A stretch of 64,000 nucleotides of DNA, taken from contig JAJZVV010000003.1 of NCBI GenBank assembly GCA_021845595.1, positions 1 through 64,000 on the forward strand. The letters run 5' to 3'. A model generated the notes under the pieces. The model was not told the DNA's origin. It did not search any database and was given only the letters and a program-made list of their open reading frames with translations. Positions 25,282 to 34,336 of this stretch are shown piece after piece; the stretch's first letter is position 1; the number at the start of each line of letters is the position of its first letter. This stretch comes from Pseudomonadota bacterium. Its GTDB lineage: Bacteria; Pseudomonadota; Alphaproteobacteria; Acetobacterales; Acetobacteraceae. A program made the translations under genes and the position numbers.

Positions 25282-26712
25282 TCAGCCGTCGGCGGCGCGG
25301 AAGCCGCCGACGCCGCGCTCGATCGCGGTGACGTGGGCGGGGGTGAACCCGCTCGGGTCGGGCAGGCCGCAGGAATGGGCGATGATCTCGACCTCCTCGC
25401 GCACCCGGGTCGCGTAGCGCGCCACGCGCACCCCTTTGTCGGTCGGGTCGAGCCCCGCGATCAGGCGCGGGTCGGCCGCCGTCACCCCCGTCGGGCACTG
25501 GCCGCTGCCGCACTTCATCGCCTGGATGCAGCCGAGGCTGAACATGAAGCCGCGCGCGCTGACCACGAAATCCGCCCCCATGCACAGCGCCCAGGCGACC
25601 TTGTCCGGGGTGATCAGTTTGCCGGAGGCGACGATGCGCAGGCGATCGACCAGCCCGTGCCGCGCCCGCGCCGCCGCCACCACGGGCAGCGCCTCGGTGA
25701 TCGGCAGGCCGACATAATCGATCAGCGGCGCCGGCGCCGCGCCGGTGCCGCCCTCGCCGCCATCGACCTGGACATAGTCGGGGCAGTGCTCCGGATGCGC
25801 GACGCAGTCGGCGAACCAGGCATCGAGGAAGTCCAGGCCGCCGACGACGAATTTCACCCCGACCGGCTTGCCGGACAGGCGCCGCAGCCGGTCGATGAAG
25901 CCCCCGAGCGTCTCGATACTGTCGATGTCGCGGTGCCGGTTCGGGCTGATACTGTCCTGGCCCGCCGGAATGCCGCGGATGGCGGCGATCTCCGGCGTCA
26001 CCTTGGCGCCGGGGAGGATGCCGCCCTTGCCCGGCTTGGCACCCTGGGCCAGCTTGACCTCGAACATCTTCACTTCCGGCCGGGCGGCGATCTCGCGCAC
26101 CCGCGCCTCGGAGAGCTCCCCGGCCGCGTCGCGCACGCCGTATTTCGCCGTGCCGATCTGCATCACCACGTCGCACCCGCCCTCGAGATGATAGGGCGCG
26201 AGCCCGCCCTCGCCGGTGGCGAGCCAGATGCCGGCCTGCTTCGCCCCGCGCGAGAGCGCGCTGACCGCGGCGTGGCTGAGGGCGCCGTAGCTCATGCCGC
26301 TGATGTTGAAGAAGCTGCGCGCGAGATAGGGTTCCCGGCAGGCGCCGGGCCCCGCGGCGATGCCGATCTGCTTGCCGGGGAAGGACCGCTTCTCCTCCTC
26401 GAGCACCGGGAACGGGTGGTTGCGGAAGACGAACGCCGGCACGTTCTCGCTGCCGAAGCTGACGAGGTTCGAGACGCCCTTGGCCGAGCGATAGACCCAG
26501 GAGCGTTCCAGCCGGCTGAACGGCCGCTCCGCCCAGTCCGGCAGGTAATGGTACTGGCGCATATATTCGCCCCAGGTCTCGGCGAAATAGCGGACATGGC
26601 CGATGACCGGGTAGTTGCGCAGGATGGTGTGCTGGGTCTGCCGCCGGTCGCGCACATAGAGCGCGGCCAGGCCCGCGACCGGCAGACCGAGCAGGGCGAG
26701 GGAGAGCGGCAT
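25282..26712 (-). CDS. FMN-binding glutamate synthase family protein
   Basis: 476 residues. A short N-terminal hydrophobic helix (LSLALLGLPVAGLAAL) is followed by the glutamate-synthase central FMN/TIM-barrel domain. Visible motifs: GEGGLAPYH, the FMN-binding stretch KLAQGAKPGKGGILPG, VDGGEGGTGAAP, and the 3Fe-4S cysteine set C-x5-C-x4-C in GCIQAMKCGSGQCPTGV. It lacks the N-terminal glutaminase domain of GltB. Such membrane-anchored stand-alone domains are widespread, and their physiological reaction is not settled. The start at 26712 follows CGGGGAACCGCA. Confidence 0.88.
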   Translation of the reverse strand: MPLSLALLGLPVAGLAALYVRDRRQTQHTILRNYPVIGHVRYFAETWGEYMRQYHYLPDWAERPFSRLERSWVYRSAKGVSNLVSFGSENVPAFVFRNHPFPVLEEEKRSFPGKQIGIAAGPGACREPYLARSFFNISGMSYGALSHAAVSALSRGAKQAGIWLATGEGGLAPYHLEGGCDVVMQIGTAKYGVRDAAGELSEARVREIAARPEVKMFEVKLAQGAKPGKGGILPGAKVTPEIAAIRGIPAGQDSISPNRHRDIDSIETLGGFIDRLRRLSGKPVGVKFVVGGLDFLDAWFADCVAHPEHCPDYVQVDGGEGGTGAAPAPLIDYVGLPITEALPVVAAARARHGLVDRLRIVASGKLITPDKVAWALCMGADFVVSARGFMFSLGCIQAMKCGSGQCPTGVTAADPRLIAGLDPTDKGVRVARYATRVREEVEIIAHSCGLPDPSGFTPAHVTAIERGVGGFRAADG

Positions 26713-26824
26713 TGCGGTTCCCCGATGAGCACGCGGCGTATTGCCAGCCCTCAAGATAGGCGGCGAGGGACGAATAACCCGTTATCGTGACGAAGGATTC
26801 ATCGGCCGCACAGGGGCGGCGGCG

Positions 26825-27832
26825 TCAGAAGCCCTCGAGCACGATCTTGCCGCGCGCCTGCCCGCTCTCGATCAGCGCATGCGCGCGCAGCAGGGCCTTC
26901 GCCTCGATGCGCCCGAAATGCTCGGCGACCGGGCTCTTCAGCCTGCCCTCCTCGAGCAGGGCGGCGACGCGGTTGAGCAGATGCTGCTGCTCGATCATGT
27001 CCTCGGTCTCGAAGGAGGAGCGGGTGAACATGCCCTCCCAGTGCAGCGACACCGATTTCGGCTTCAGCTCCAGAATGTCGATGCCGCGCGGATCGTCGAT
27101 CAGGCCGATGCGGCCCTGCGGGCGGATGGATTTCACCATCGCCGGGAAATGCTGCTCGCTGGCGTTGGTGCAGAAGATGAGATCGACGCTCTTCGCCCCC
27201 TCGGCGGCGAGCTGGGCGGGAATGTCGCGGCGATGGTCGATCACCGTGTGCGCGCCCAGCTCCAGGCACCAGGCGCGGGTTTCCGGCCGGCTCGCGGTGG
27301 CGATCACGCGCAGCGGCGTGAGCTGGCGGGCGAGCTGGATCGCCATCGAGCCGACCCCGCCGGCGCCGCCGATGATCAGCAGCGTGCCCGCCGCCGGGCC
27401 GAGCTTGCCGATCGCCAGGCGGTCGAACAGCATCTCCCAGGCGGTGATGGCGGTCAGCGGCACCGCCGCCGCCTCGCTCCAGGACAGGCGCCGCGGCCGG
27501 CGGCCGACGATGCGCTCGTCCACCACCTGCAGCTCGGCGTTGCTGCCGGCGCGGAGGATGGAGCCGGCGTAGAACACCTCGTCGCCGAGGCCGAAATGCG
27601 CCACGTCCGGGCCCAGCCCGCGGACGATGCCGGCGGCATCGAAGCCGAGGATGCGCGGCTCGCCCACCGGGTCCGCGGCGCGGCGCAGCTTGGTGTCGAC
27701 CGGATTGACCGAGACGGCCTTCACCTCCACGAGCAGGTCCCGCCGGTGCGGCAGCGGGTCCGGCAGGTCGAGATCGAGGAGCGCGTCCTCGGCGGTGACG
27801 GGCCGGCAATGGGTGTAGGCGACGGCTTTCAT
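26825..27832 (-). CDS. Zinc-type alcohol dehydrogenase-like / quinone oxidoreductase (MDR)
   Basis: 335 residues of the medium-chain dehydrogenase/reductase family. SVNPVDTKLRR near 42, the NAD(P) loop IIGGAGGVGSMAIQLARQL near 155 and the absence of a structural-zinc Cys cluster point to the zinc-independent quinone-oxidoreductase branch (TIGR02817-like). Likely reduces quinones or enones with NADPH. GGAGGAGAGGCCAAG precedes the ATG at 27832. Confidence 0.9.
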   Translation of the reverse strand: MKAVAYTHCRPVTAEDALLDLDLPDPLPHRRDLLVEVKAVSVNPVDTKLRRAADPVGEPRILGFDAAGIVRGLGPDVAHFGLGDEVFYAGSILRAGSNAELQVVDERIVGRRPRRLSWSEAAAVPLTAITAWEMLFDRLAIGKLGPAAGTLLIIGGAGGVGSMAIQLARQLTPLRVIATASRPETRAWCLELGAHTVIDHRRDIPAQLAAEGAKSVDLIFCTNASEQHFPAMVKSIRPQGRIGLIDDPRGIDILELKPKSVSLHWEGMFTRSSFETEDMIEQQHLLNRVAALLEEGRLKSPVAEHFGRIEAKALLRAHALIESGQARGKIVLEGF

Positions 27833-27933
27833 CTTGGCCTCTCCTCCCGGCTTCGTGCCCCGTTCAGGGGATCGGTGGAACAGACATCGGCAGCCGCCAG
27901 CGTGATCGCAAGGGAGGGGCCGGGCGCTCGGTG

Positions 27934-28641
27934 TCAGCCGATGCGGAGCAGGGTCGGGCCCTCCTGCCGGAGCCAGGCCATGGCCGCGCCGGCCTGCGGC
28001 GCCAGCGTGCCGACCAGCGACCAGAAGCGCGGGCCATGGTTCATGTGGCGCAGATGGGCGACCTCGTGCGCGGCGACATAGTCCTGCACGAAGGGCGGGG
28101 CCATCACCAGGCGCCAGGAGAAGGCCAGGCTGCCGTCCGGCGAGCAGCTCCCCCAGCGGCTGCGGGTGTCCTTCACGCTCACCCGCCGCGGCATCGGCAG
28201 GCCGGCGGCGCTGGCTTTCGCCGCCACCAGGGGGACGAACCGCCGGCGCGCCTCGGCGCGGAGGAAATCGCCGACGCGGCGGGCGAGGAAGGCGCGGTCG
28301 CCGGTGACGCACAGCGCGCCGGGCTCGATCCAGGCGCCGCCGGCGGCGTGGGGGCGATGGCAGATGCGGTGCGGCAGGCCGTCGATCGGCACCGCGATGC
28401 CGTCGGCGAAGCACAGCGCGCTGGGCAGCGCCGCCAGCCGCTCCGCGACCCAGGCGGCGTGATCCATGAGCAGCGCCATGCCGGCACCGCGCCCGGCCCG
28501 CGGCGGCAGCGTCACCACCACGGTGCCGCTGCGCGGGTCGATGCGCAGGCTGATCCGCCGGGCCCGGCGGTTGCGTCGCCAATGGACCGCGGCGGGGCCA
28601 TGCGGCAGGGCCAGGATCTCGGGCGCCTCTTGCAATGGCAT
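27934..28641 (-). CDS. M48-type metallopeptidase, YgjP/DUF45 family
   Basis: 235 residues from the ATG at 28641. The zinc motif HEVAHLRHMNHGPRFW (His-Glu-x-x-His) is near the C-terminus and is preceded by VKDTRSRWGSCS, the conserved pair of the YgjP-like (DUF45/WLM) family. Family function is poorly known; a role in protein quality control or DNA-protein crosslink repair has been suggested for SprT/WLM relatives. An upstream TTG at 28683 would add 14 residues without a better ribosome-binding site. Confidence 0.88.
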   Translation of the reverse strand: MPLQEAPEILALPHGPAAVHWRRNRRARRISLRIDPRSGTVVVTLPPRAGRGAGMALLMDHAAWVAERLAALPSALCFADGIAVPIDGLPHRICHRPHAAGGAWIEPGALCVTGDRAFLARRVGDFLRAEARRRFVPLVAAKASAAGLPMPRRVSVKDTRSRWGSCSPDGSLAFSWRLVMAPPFVQDYVAAHEVAHLRHMNHGPRFWSLVGTLAPQAGAAMAWLRQEGPTLLRIG

Positions 28642-28695
28642 GCCGCAAACATGCCGGGAACCGCACCGGTGTTCAATGCTCAAGCTGCGGCTTTC

Positions 28696-28747
28696 GCCGC
28701 CGGGATCAAGCCGCGGCCTCCGCCGCTGGGATCAAGCCGCGGCCTCC
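28696..28747. repeat. Two tandem 26-bp units in an intergenic gap
   Basis: Two nearly identical 26-bp copies (gccgccgggatcaagccgcg... with one substitution) sit between the divergent YgjP and sulfotransferase genes; a partial third copy may precede them. The rest of the gap (28642-28892) shows no other gene. Confidence 0.85.
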
Positions 28748-28892
28748 GCGCCGGATTGCGTTCCCGCGTATGCTGTGGCTCCATGGTTGCGCGACCGGGA
28801 TGGTCACGTCCTGGCGCGCCGGCCCTCCCGCCGCCGGGCCGGGCCTGTGGCAGACACCCTGGCGGGACCGCGCCCAAGGGAGACTGGCTTCG

Positions 28893-30350
28893 TTGAGCCT
28901 CGCATCGATCTTCTGCGTCTCGCAGCCGCGCTCGGGGCATCATGTCCTGGAGATGATGCTGCGCGCCGCGCTCGGCCAGCGCTTCCACTATTGCGAGTTC
29001 TACACCGAGCCGGGCTGCTGCGGCGCCATTCCCTGCCGCCGGCGCGGCGAGTTCGCCGCCGAGCATGTCCTGTTCATGCAGAAGAGCCACGACCTCCGGC
29101 TCCAGGACCCGGTGCCGGCGGATGTCGACGTGGTGCTGGTGCAGATCCGCGAGCCCACCCTGCGCGCGCTCTCCAACTATGAGCTGGACCTGCGGTTCCA
29201 CGGCCTCACCCACACGCGCGAATACCTCGAATACTTCCTCGCCGCCGAAGCGTTCTACACCGTCGGCTTCAGCGAGAAATGGCTGGTCCAGCCGGTCGCG
29301 CGCCGGCTGGTGCTGAAATACGAGGACCTGATCGGCGATCCGCGCCGCGCGCTGGAATGGGTGTTCGCGGCCGCGCGCCTGCCGCCGGCCGAATCGGCGC
29401 TGCAGGCCGGCGCCGCCGAGGTGCGCTACTCGTCCATCGACCGGTCGGATTTCACCGCCCGCACGCTCGCCGGCAGCCGCTTCTTCGACCAGGCGCTGTT
29501 TGCCGAGTTCGTTTCGCTGGTCTGGCGGGATGCGCGCTATCTCGGCTACGGGCCCTGGACCAGCCCGGATGTGCCGGCCGGGCGGCTGAGCGCGATCTAC
29601 GAGGCGCTGCGGGCCGCCAGCCGGCGCGATTTCGCCCGCGTCGCCGCCGTCCTGGAGCCGTTTCTCGCGGCGCCGGACGCATGGCCGGCGCTGCGCCAGA
29701 TGCACGCCGACGCCCTGCACGAACTCGGCCAGGTGGCGCAGAGCCGCGCCGCCCTGGAGGCGCTGGTCGCCGACCGGCCGGATTATCTCGATGCCTATCT
29801 CGCGCTGGCCATGCGGGCCTCGGCGCGTGGCGACGTCGAGGCGGCGCGGGCCCATATCCGCGCCGGCGTCACCCGCACCGGCGGCGTCGCGCGGGCGCGC
29901 GAATTCGTCACTCTCGACTGGCCGGACGCCGAACTGCTCGCCTGGCTCGGCGCGCCGGCCGAGGGGGTGACGCGCGAGGAGGTGGCGGCGGCCTATCGCT
30001 GGATCTTCGGCCGGGAGCCGGAGTCCGAGGCCGCGTTCGCCGCCCACCAGCGCTGCCTCGGCGCCGCCGATCTGCGGCGGACGCTGCTGCAATCGAGCGA
30101 GTTCCGCACCGTCTATCCGCAACTCATGGCCCGGCCACCGGCGGTGTGGCGCAGCAGCGAGCCGGGCGCGGTCGCCGCGGCGGACGTCCAGGGCGCCTTT
30201 TACTGGATCCTCGGCCGCGCGCCGGAGTCCGACGCGGTCATCCAGGCGCATCTCGCCTGCGGCTCGGTCGGCGACCTGCGCCGCGTGCTGTTCGCCTCGG
30301 CGGAGTTCCGCACCGCCAACGGCTTCGGCGTGGTCCAGGCGGCCGAGTAG
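28893..30350 (+). CDS. Sulfotransferase-like protein with TPR and two DUF4214-like repeats
   Basis: 485 residues from a TTG at 28893 (preceded by AAGGGAGACTGG); ATG codons at 28770 or 28800 would add a tail without family character. The N-terminal domain starts with CVSQPRSGHHVLEMML (residues 8-23), a PAPS 5'-phosphosulfate loop, and RLVLKYEDLIGDPRRALEWVF fits sulfotransferases. A TPR-like helical middle (about 220-330) follows. The C-terminus holds two copies of a motif ending in FGREPES.../LGRAPES... then LRR.L..S.EFRT, resembling DUF4214 units of surface-glycan enzymes. It probably sulfates a glycan or lipid. The combination is unusual. Confidence 0.72.
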   Translation: MSLASIFCVSQPRSGHHVLEMMLRAALGQRFHYCEFYTEPGCCGAIPCRRRGEFAAEHVLFMQKSHDLRLQDPVPADVDVVLVQIREPTLRALSNYELDLRFHGLTHTREYLEYFLAAEAFYTVGFSEKWLVQPVARRLVLKYEDLIGDPRRALEWVFAAARLPPAESALQAGAAEVRYSSIDRSDFTARTLAGSRFFDQALFAEFVSLVWRDARYLGYGPWTSPDVPAGRLSAIYEALRAASRRDFARVAAVLEPFLAAPDAWPALRQMHADALHELGQVAQSRAALEALVADRPDYLDAYLALAMRASARGDVEAARAHIRAGVTRTGGVARAREFVTLDWPDAELLAWLGAPAEGVTREEVAAAYRWIFGREPESEAAFAAHQRCLGAADLRRTLLQSSEFRTVYPQLMARPPAVWRSSEPGAVAAADVQGAFYWILGRAPESDAVIQAHLACGSVGDLRRVLFASAEFRTANGFGVVQAAE

Positions 30351-30374
30351 CGGGCCGGCGACCCGGGCCGTGCT

Positions 30375-31430
30375 CTAGCGCTGGGCCGGCACCGGGATCG
30401 GCTCGTCGTCGAACCGCTTCCAGCGATAGATCACGGCCGAGACGACCCAGCACAGCGCGAAGACGCCGATCACCACGAAGCCGAAATCGGCGAGGTCGTC
30501 GTTCATGCGCCCGACCAGACGCCAGAACCCGTCATCGAGCCCGAGCTGGTCGCCGATCAGGCCGAGCGCCTCGATGCCGCCGATCAGCACCGCGACCACC
30601 ACCGAGGCGGCGGTGATGGTGAGATTGTACCAGAGCTTGCGCATCGGCTTGACGAATGCCCAGCCATAGGCGCCGACCATCATCGCGCTGTCGGCCGTAT
30701 CGACCAGCGCCATGCCGGCGGTGAAGAGGGCGGGGAACACCAGCGTCTGCCAGGGGGAGAGGCCCGCCGCGGCCTCGGTGGCGGCGATGGCGAGCAGCCC
30801 GACCTCGGTCGCGGTGTCGAACCCGAGGCCGAACAGGAAGCCGATCGGGAACATGTGCCAGCTCTTGGTGACCAGCCGGAACAGCGGGCGGAACAGCCGC
30901 GCCAGCAGGCCGCGGCCGGCCAGCAGCATGTCCAGATCGTCCTCGCTCAGCTCGCCGCCGCGCCGAACCATGCGGAAGCTCCGCCAGATGCCGCGCAGCA
31001 CGGCGATGTTGGCGAGCGCGATGGCGAGCAGGAACACGGACGACACCACGGTGCCGACGACCCCGCCGATCGCCTTCGCCGCCTCCAGATTCTCCTTGAG
31101 CGCCGAGGTCGTGGCGGCGATGACGACGGCGGCGAGGACCACCACCGCCGAGTGGCCGAGCGAGAAGAACAGGCCCACCGCTGCCGGCTGGCGGCGCTGC
31201 TGCATGAGCTTGCGCACGACATTGTCGATGGCGGCGATGTGGTCGGCATCGACGGCGTGGCGCAGCCCGAAAATCCAGGCCAGGAACGCAGTGCCGAGCA
31301 GCGTCGGGTGGCCGGCGAAGGCGACCCAGGCCCAGAGCCACGCGATCAGGTTGGCGGCCACGAGCCCAGCGCCGAGGAGACCGACGAAGCGGCCGAGCGG
31401 GCGCGGAGTGCTCATGGCCAACTCGCTCAT
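30375..31430 (-). CDS. NiCoT-family nickel/cobalt permease
   Basis: 351 residues with about eight transmembrane helices. The NiCoT signature RHAVDADHIAAIDN is at residues 57-70 in helix II, with LGFDTATEVGLLA further on, as in HoxN, NixA and HupN. It imports Ni2+ and/or Co2+ with high affinity, most often for urease or hydrogenase; neither is visible here. The ATG follows GGGGAGGACGTG. It lies 40 bp downstream of a LysR-type regulator in the same direction and may be co-transcribed with it. Confidence 0.95.
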   Translation of the reverse strand: MSELAMSTPRPLGRFVGLLGAGLVAANLIAWLWAWVAFAGHPTLLGTAFLAWIFGLRHAVDADHIAAIDNVVRKLMQQRRQPAAVGLFFSLGHSAVVVLAAVVIAATTSALKENLEAAKAIGGVVGTVVSSVFLLAIALANIAVLRGIWRSFRMVRRGGELSEDDLDMLLAGRGLLARLFRPLFRLVTKSWHMFPIGFLFGLGFDTATEVGLLAIAATEAAAGLSPWQTLVFPALFTAGMALVDTADSAMMVGAYGWAFVKPMRKLWYNLTITAASVVVAVLIGGIEALGLIGDQLGLDDGFWRLVGRMNDDLADFGFVVIGVFALCWVVSAVIYRWKRFDDEPIPVPAQR

Positions 31431-31470
31431 CACGTCCTCCCCTGGTCTCGTTACGCTCGATGTTCCCCCA

Positions 31471-32355
31471 TCACGGCGCCGGCCGCAAGCCCAGCGTCGC
31501 CTCCAGACTGTCGCGGATGAAGCCGACCAGCGGGGAGACCAGGGCCATGCGCCCGCCGGCATCGCCGAAGACCGCCATGTCCGCGGTGCCGAGCCGCGGC
31601 AGGGCGGGCAGTTCGCGCAGCCCGGGCGGCAGCGTCGAGCGGCTGAGCACGGTCACCGCCAGCCCGGCCTGCACCGCGGCGATCACCCCGAGCAGGCTGG
31701 CCGAGGTATAGACGACCTCGTTGGCGATGTTGGCCCGCGCCAGCGTGGTCAGCGCCCGGTCGCGGAACATGCAGCCGGCCGGCAGCATCGCCAGCCGCAG
31801 CGACAGGCCGGCATCGGCCGGATCGGCGAGCTCGAACCCCTCGGCAGCGACCCAGACCAGCGTTTCGGTGGAGATCAGCGTGCCGGATTGCTCGCCGTCG
31901 CGGCGCTTGGCGATGGCGAGGTCGAGGGCGCCGCGCTCGCAGGCCGCGCGCAGCTCCTGGCTGCGGCCGACTTCCACCTCCAGATGCAGGTCCGGATAGG
32001 TGTGGGCGAAGCGGGAGAGAATGCCGGCGAGCTGCTGCGGCACGAAATGGTCGGCGACGCCGAGCCGCAGCCGCCCGCGCACCGGCGCCGCGATCATCCG
32101 CCGCACCGCTTCGTCGTTCAGCGCCAGCAGCCGGCGCGCATAGACCTGCAGCACCTCGCCATCCGCGGTCAGCGACAGGGCGCGGCTGGTGCGCTCGAAC
32201 ACGCGCTTGCCGAGCAGATCCTCGAGCCGCTTGATCTTGAGGCTGATGGCCGACTGGGTCAGGCCCAGCGCGTGACCGGCCGCCGTGAATCCACCCTCCG
32301 CGACGACGGTCGCGAAGCAACGCAGCAGATCGATATCGAGATCGGGATACCGCAT
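31471..32355 (-). CDS. LysR-type transcriptional regulator
   Basis: 294 residues. Winged HTH at 5-65 (FATVVAEGGFTAAGHALGLTQ, then SAISLKIKRLEDLLGKRVFER) and a LysR substrate-binding domain at about 90-285. Placed directly upstream of the Ni/Co permease in the same orientation, so it may be autoregulated and influence that gene, although LysR regulators more often control a divergent gene. The inducer cannot be read from sequence. Confidence 0.95.
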   Translation of the reverse strand: MRYPDLDIDLLRCFATVVAEGGFTAAGHALGLTQSAISLKIKRLEDLLGKRVFERTSRALSLTADGEVLQVYARRLLALNDEAVRRMIAAPVRGRLRLGVADHFVPQQLAGILSRFAHTYPDLHLEVEVGRSQELRAACERGALDLAIAKRRDGEQSGTLISTETLVWVAAEGFELADPADAGLSLRLAMLPAGCMFRDRALTTLARANIANEVVYTSASLLGVIAAVQAGLAVTVLSRSTLPPGLRELPALPRLGTADMAVFGDAGGRMALVSPLVGFIRDSLEATLGLRPAP

Positions 32356-32398
32356 CGGCCGGGCCTCCGCCGTCCAGCGTAATGGAGGCCCAGCCTGT

Positions 32399-32446
32399 GA
32401 TCAAACGCGCCTCGGATCAAACGCGCCCCGGATCAAACGCGCCCGG
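32399..32446. repeat. Three tandem 16-bp units
   Basis: gatcaaacgcgcctcg and two near-identical copies (third position differences only) lie between the LysR gene start and the stop codon of the DUF2076 gene. Confidence 0.88.
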
Positions 32447-32448
32447 GT

Positions 32449-33255
32449 CTAGGTGTTGTCGAAATCGCCGCCGCCGCTGTCGAGGTCGGAGCTGGTGTCG
32501 AATCCCGGGTCGCTGCTCGCGGCGTCGCTCCAGCCGGCACCGGGATCGGGATCGGGACCGGGGGCGCTGGTGTCGAGGCTGGCGTCGTTGCGGGCGCTGT
32601 CCCACGGGTTGGCGCTGGCCGCCGGGTCCGCGGCCGCCCCCCAAGGGCTCGCCGCCGCACCGCCGCCGAACCCGCCGGAGGCGAACCCCTCGGTTCCGCC
32701 GGCGAGGGCGCGATGCGGCGAGAACAGGTCCATCAGCGCGTTGCCGACCACCATGCCGCCGGCCACCCCGGCCGCCGTGGTCAGCGCCGAGCCGAGAAAG
32801 CCCGAGCCCGGGCGCTGGAACATCCCCGGCTGGAAACCCGGCGCATATTGCGGCGGCGGCGCGTATTGCTGCTGCTGGGCCTGCTGGGCGGCAAACGGCG
32901 GCGGCTGCTGCGGCTGCTGCGGCTGGCCGCCGCCGAACAGGCCGCCGAAGAAGCCGCGTCCGGCCTGCGGCTGGGCGGCGGCGGCCTGCGCGCGCTGCTG
33001 CGCCTGGTCCAGCTCCCACTCCAGCCGTTTGATGCGGTTCTGCGCCTCGGCCAGGGCGTGTTCCTGCACGAAGGCGGTCTGCGTCATGCGGTAGCGCGCT
33101 TCCGGGTAGCGCGTGAACAGATCGCCGATCAGCGCATCGGCCTCCGGATCGACCGGGGGCAGGGGTGGGGCGGCCCCGGGCACCGAGCCGGCGGCGGCAC
33201 GGCCGCTGATCCGCTCGACGAAGCGGGTGATGAGGTCGCGCTCTTCGTTGGTCAT
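32449..33255 (-). CDS. DUF2076 domain protein
   Basis: 268 residues. The N-terminal block TNEERDLITRFVERISG, PEADALIGDLFTRYPEARYRMTQTAFVQEHAL and a following coiled coil are diagnostic of DUF2076. The middle is Gln/Pro/Gly-rich (GGGQPQQPQQPPPF and similar), then a small hydrophobic segment LGSALTTAAGVAGGMVVG (about 155-172), and a Gly/Asp/Ser-rich acidic tail with proline. Function unknown; described as a periplasmic ligand-binding-like or cell-envelope protein. It faces away from glyQ. Confidence 0.9.
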   Translation of the reverse strand: MTNEERDLITRFVERISGRAAAGSVPGAAPPLPPVDPEADALIGDLFTRYPEARYRMTQTAFVQEHALAEAQNRIKRLEWELDQAQQRAQAAAAQPQAGRGFFGGLFGGGQPQQPQQPPPFAAQQAQQQQYAPPPQYAPGFQPGMFQRPGSGFLGSALTTAAGVAGGMVVGNALMDLFSPHRALAGGTEGFASGGFGGGAAASPWGAAADPAASANPWDSARNDASLDTSAPGPDPDPGAGWSDAASSDPGFDTSSDLDSGGGDFDNT

Positions 33256-33427
33256 GGTTGGGTCCTGCCTGGCGTGAAGCGACGCCCGCACGATGTGGCA
33301 GCGGCGCCGCGCCGCTTCAAGCGGCGCCGCTTGCCGGCCCCGCTTGCCGCCATTGGGGCTCGCCCCTATGGTGCGCCGCCCATTGCGGGTTCGCTCTCGT
33401 TTTTTATCGCGCAGCCTGATCGTCCCG

Positions 33428-34336
33428 ATGCCCGCCACGCGCCCGCCCAGTTTCCAGGATCTCATCCTGCGCCTGTCCGCGTTCTGGGCCGGGCAGGGCT
33501 GCGCGCTGCTGCAGCCCTACGACATGGAGGTCGGCGCCGGCACGTTCCATCCGGCGACGACGCTGCGCGCGCTCGGCCCGAAGCCCTGGCGGGCGGCCTA
33601 TGTCCAGCCCTCGCGCCGCCCCGCCGACGGGCGGTATGGCGAGAATCCGAACCGGCTGCAGCATTATTACCAGTTCCAGGTGATCCTGAAGCCGACGCCG
33701 GAGGATCCCCAAGCGCTGCTGCTGGCGAGCTACCGCGCCCTCGGCATCGAGCCGCTCGCCCACGATATCCGCTTCGTCGAGGACGATTGGGAGAGCCCGA
33801 CGCTGGGCGCCTGGGGGCTGGGCTGGGAAGTCTGGTGCGACGGCATGGAGGTGACGCAGTTCACCTATTTCCAGCAGGTCGGCGGCATCGCCTGCGCGCT
33901 GCCCTCGGTGGAGCTCACCTACGGGCTGGAGCGGCTGGCGATGTATGTGCAGGGCGTGGACAATGTTTTCGATCTCGATTTCAACGGCGCCGGGCTGACT
34001 TATGGCGACGTGTTCCTGCGCGCCGAACGTGAATACAGCGCGCACAACTTCGAGCACGCCGATACGGCGATGCTGGCGCGCCATTTCGAGGACGCCGAGC
34101 GCGAGTGCGCCGCGCTGCTCGCCCACGGGCTCGCCCTGCCGGCCTATGACCAGTGCATCAAGGCCAGCCACCGGTTCAACCTGCTCGACGCGCGCGGGGT
34201 GATCAGCGTCGCCGAGCGCGCCGCCTATATCGGGCGGGTGCGGGCGCTGGCGAAGCGCTGCTGCGAGGCCTGGCTCGCCGGCGAGGAGGGTGCCGTCGCC
34301 GGCCGGCCGGCCGGCGGGGAGGCCACCGGTGGCTGA
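33428..34336 (+). CDS. glyQ: Glycyl-tRNA synthetase alpha subunit
   Basis: 302 residues, the normal size. [20 protein letters not shown] and [20 protein letters not shown] are characteristic of the class II catalytic subunit, with [11 protein letters not shown] and GLERLAMY further on forming motif regions. With the beta subunit it charges tRNA-Gly as a heterotetramer. The ATG at 33428 was chosen because the family sequence begins immediately; a longer frame from 33293 is unsupported. It overlaps glyS by 8 bp. The gap from DUF2076 (33256-33427) shows no identifiable operator. Confidence 0.97.
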   Translation: MPATRPPSFQDLILRLSAFWAGQGCALLQPYDMEVGAGTFHPATTLRALGPKPWRAAYVQPSRRPADGRYGENPNRLQHYYQFQVILKPTPEDPQALLLASYRALGIEPLAHDIRFVEDDWESPTLGAWGLGWEVWCDGMEVTQFTYFQQVGGIACALPSVELTYGLERLAMYVQGVDNVFDLDFNGAGLTYGDVFLRAEREYSAHNFEHADTAMLARHFEDAERECAALLAHGLALPAYDQCIKASHRFNLLDARGVISVAERAAYIGRVRALAKRCCEAWLAGEEGAVAGRPAGGEATGG

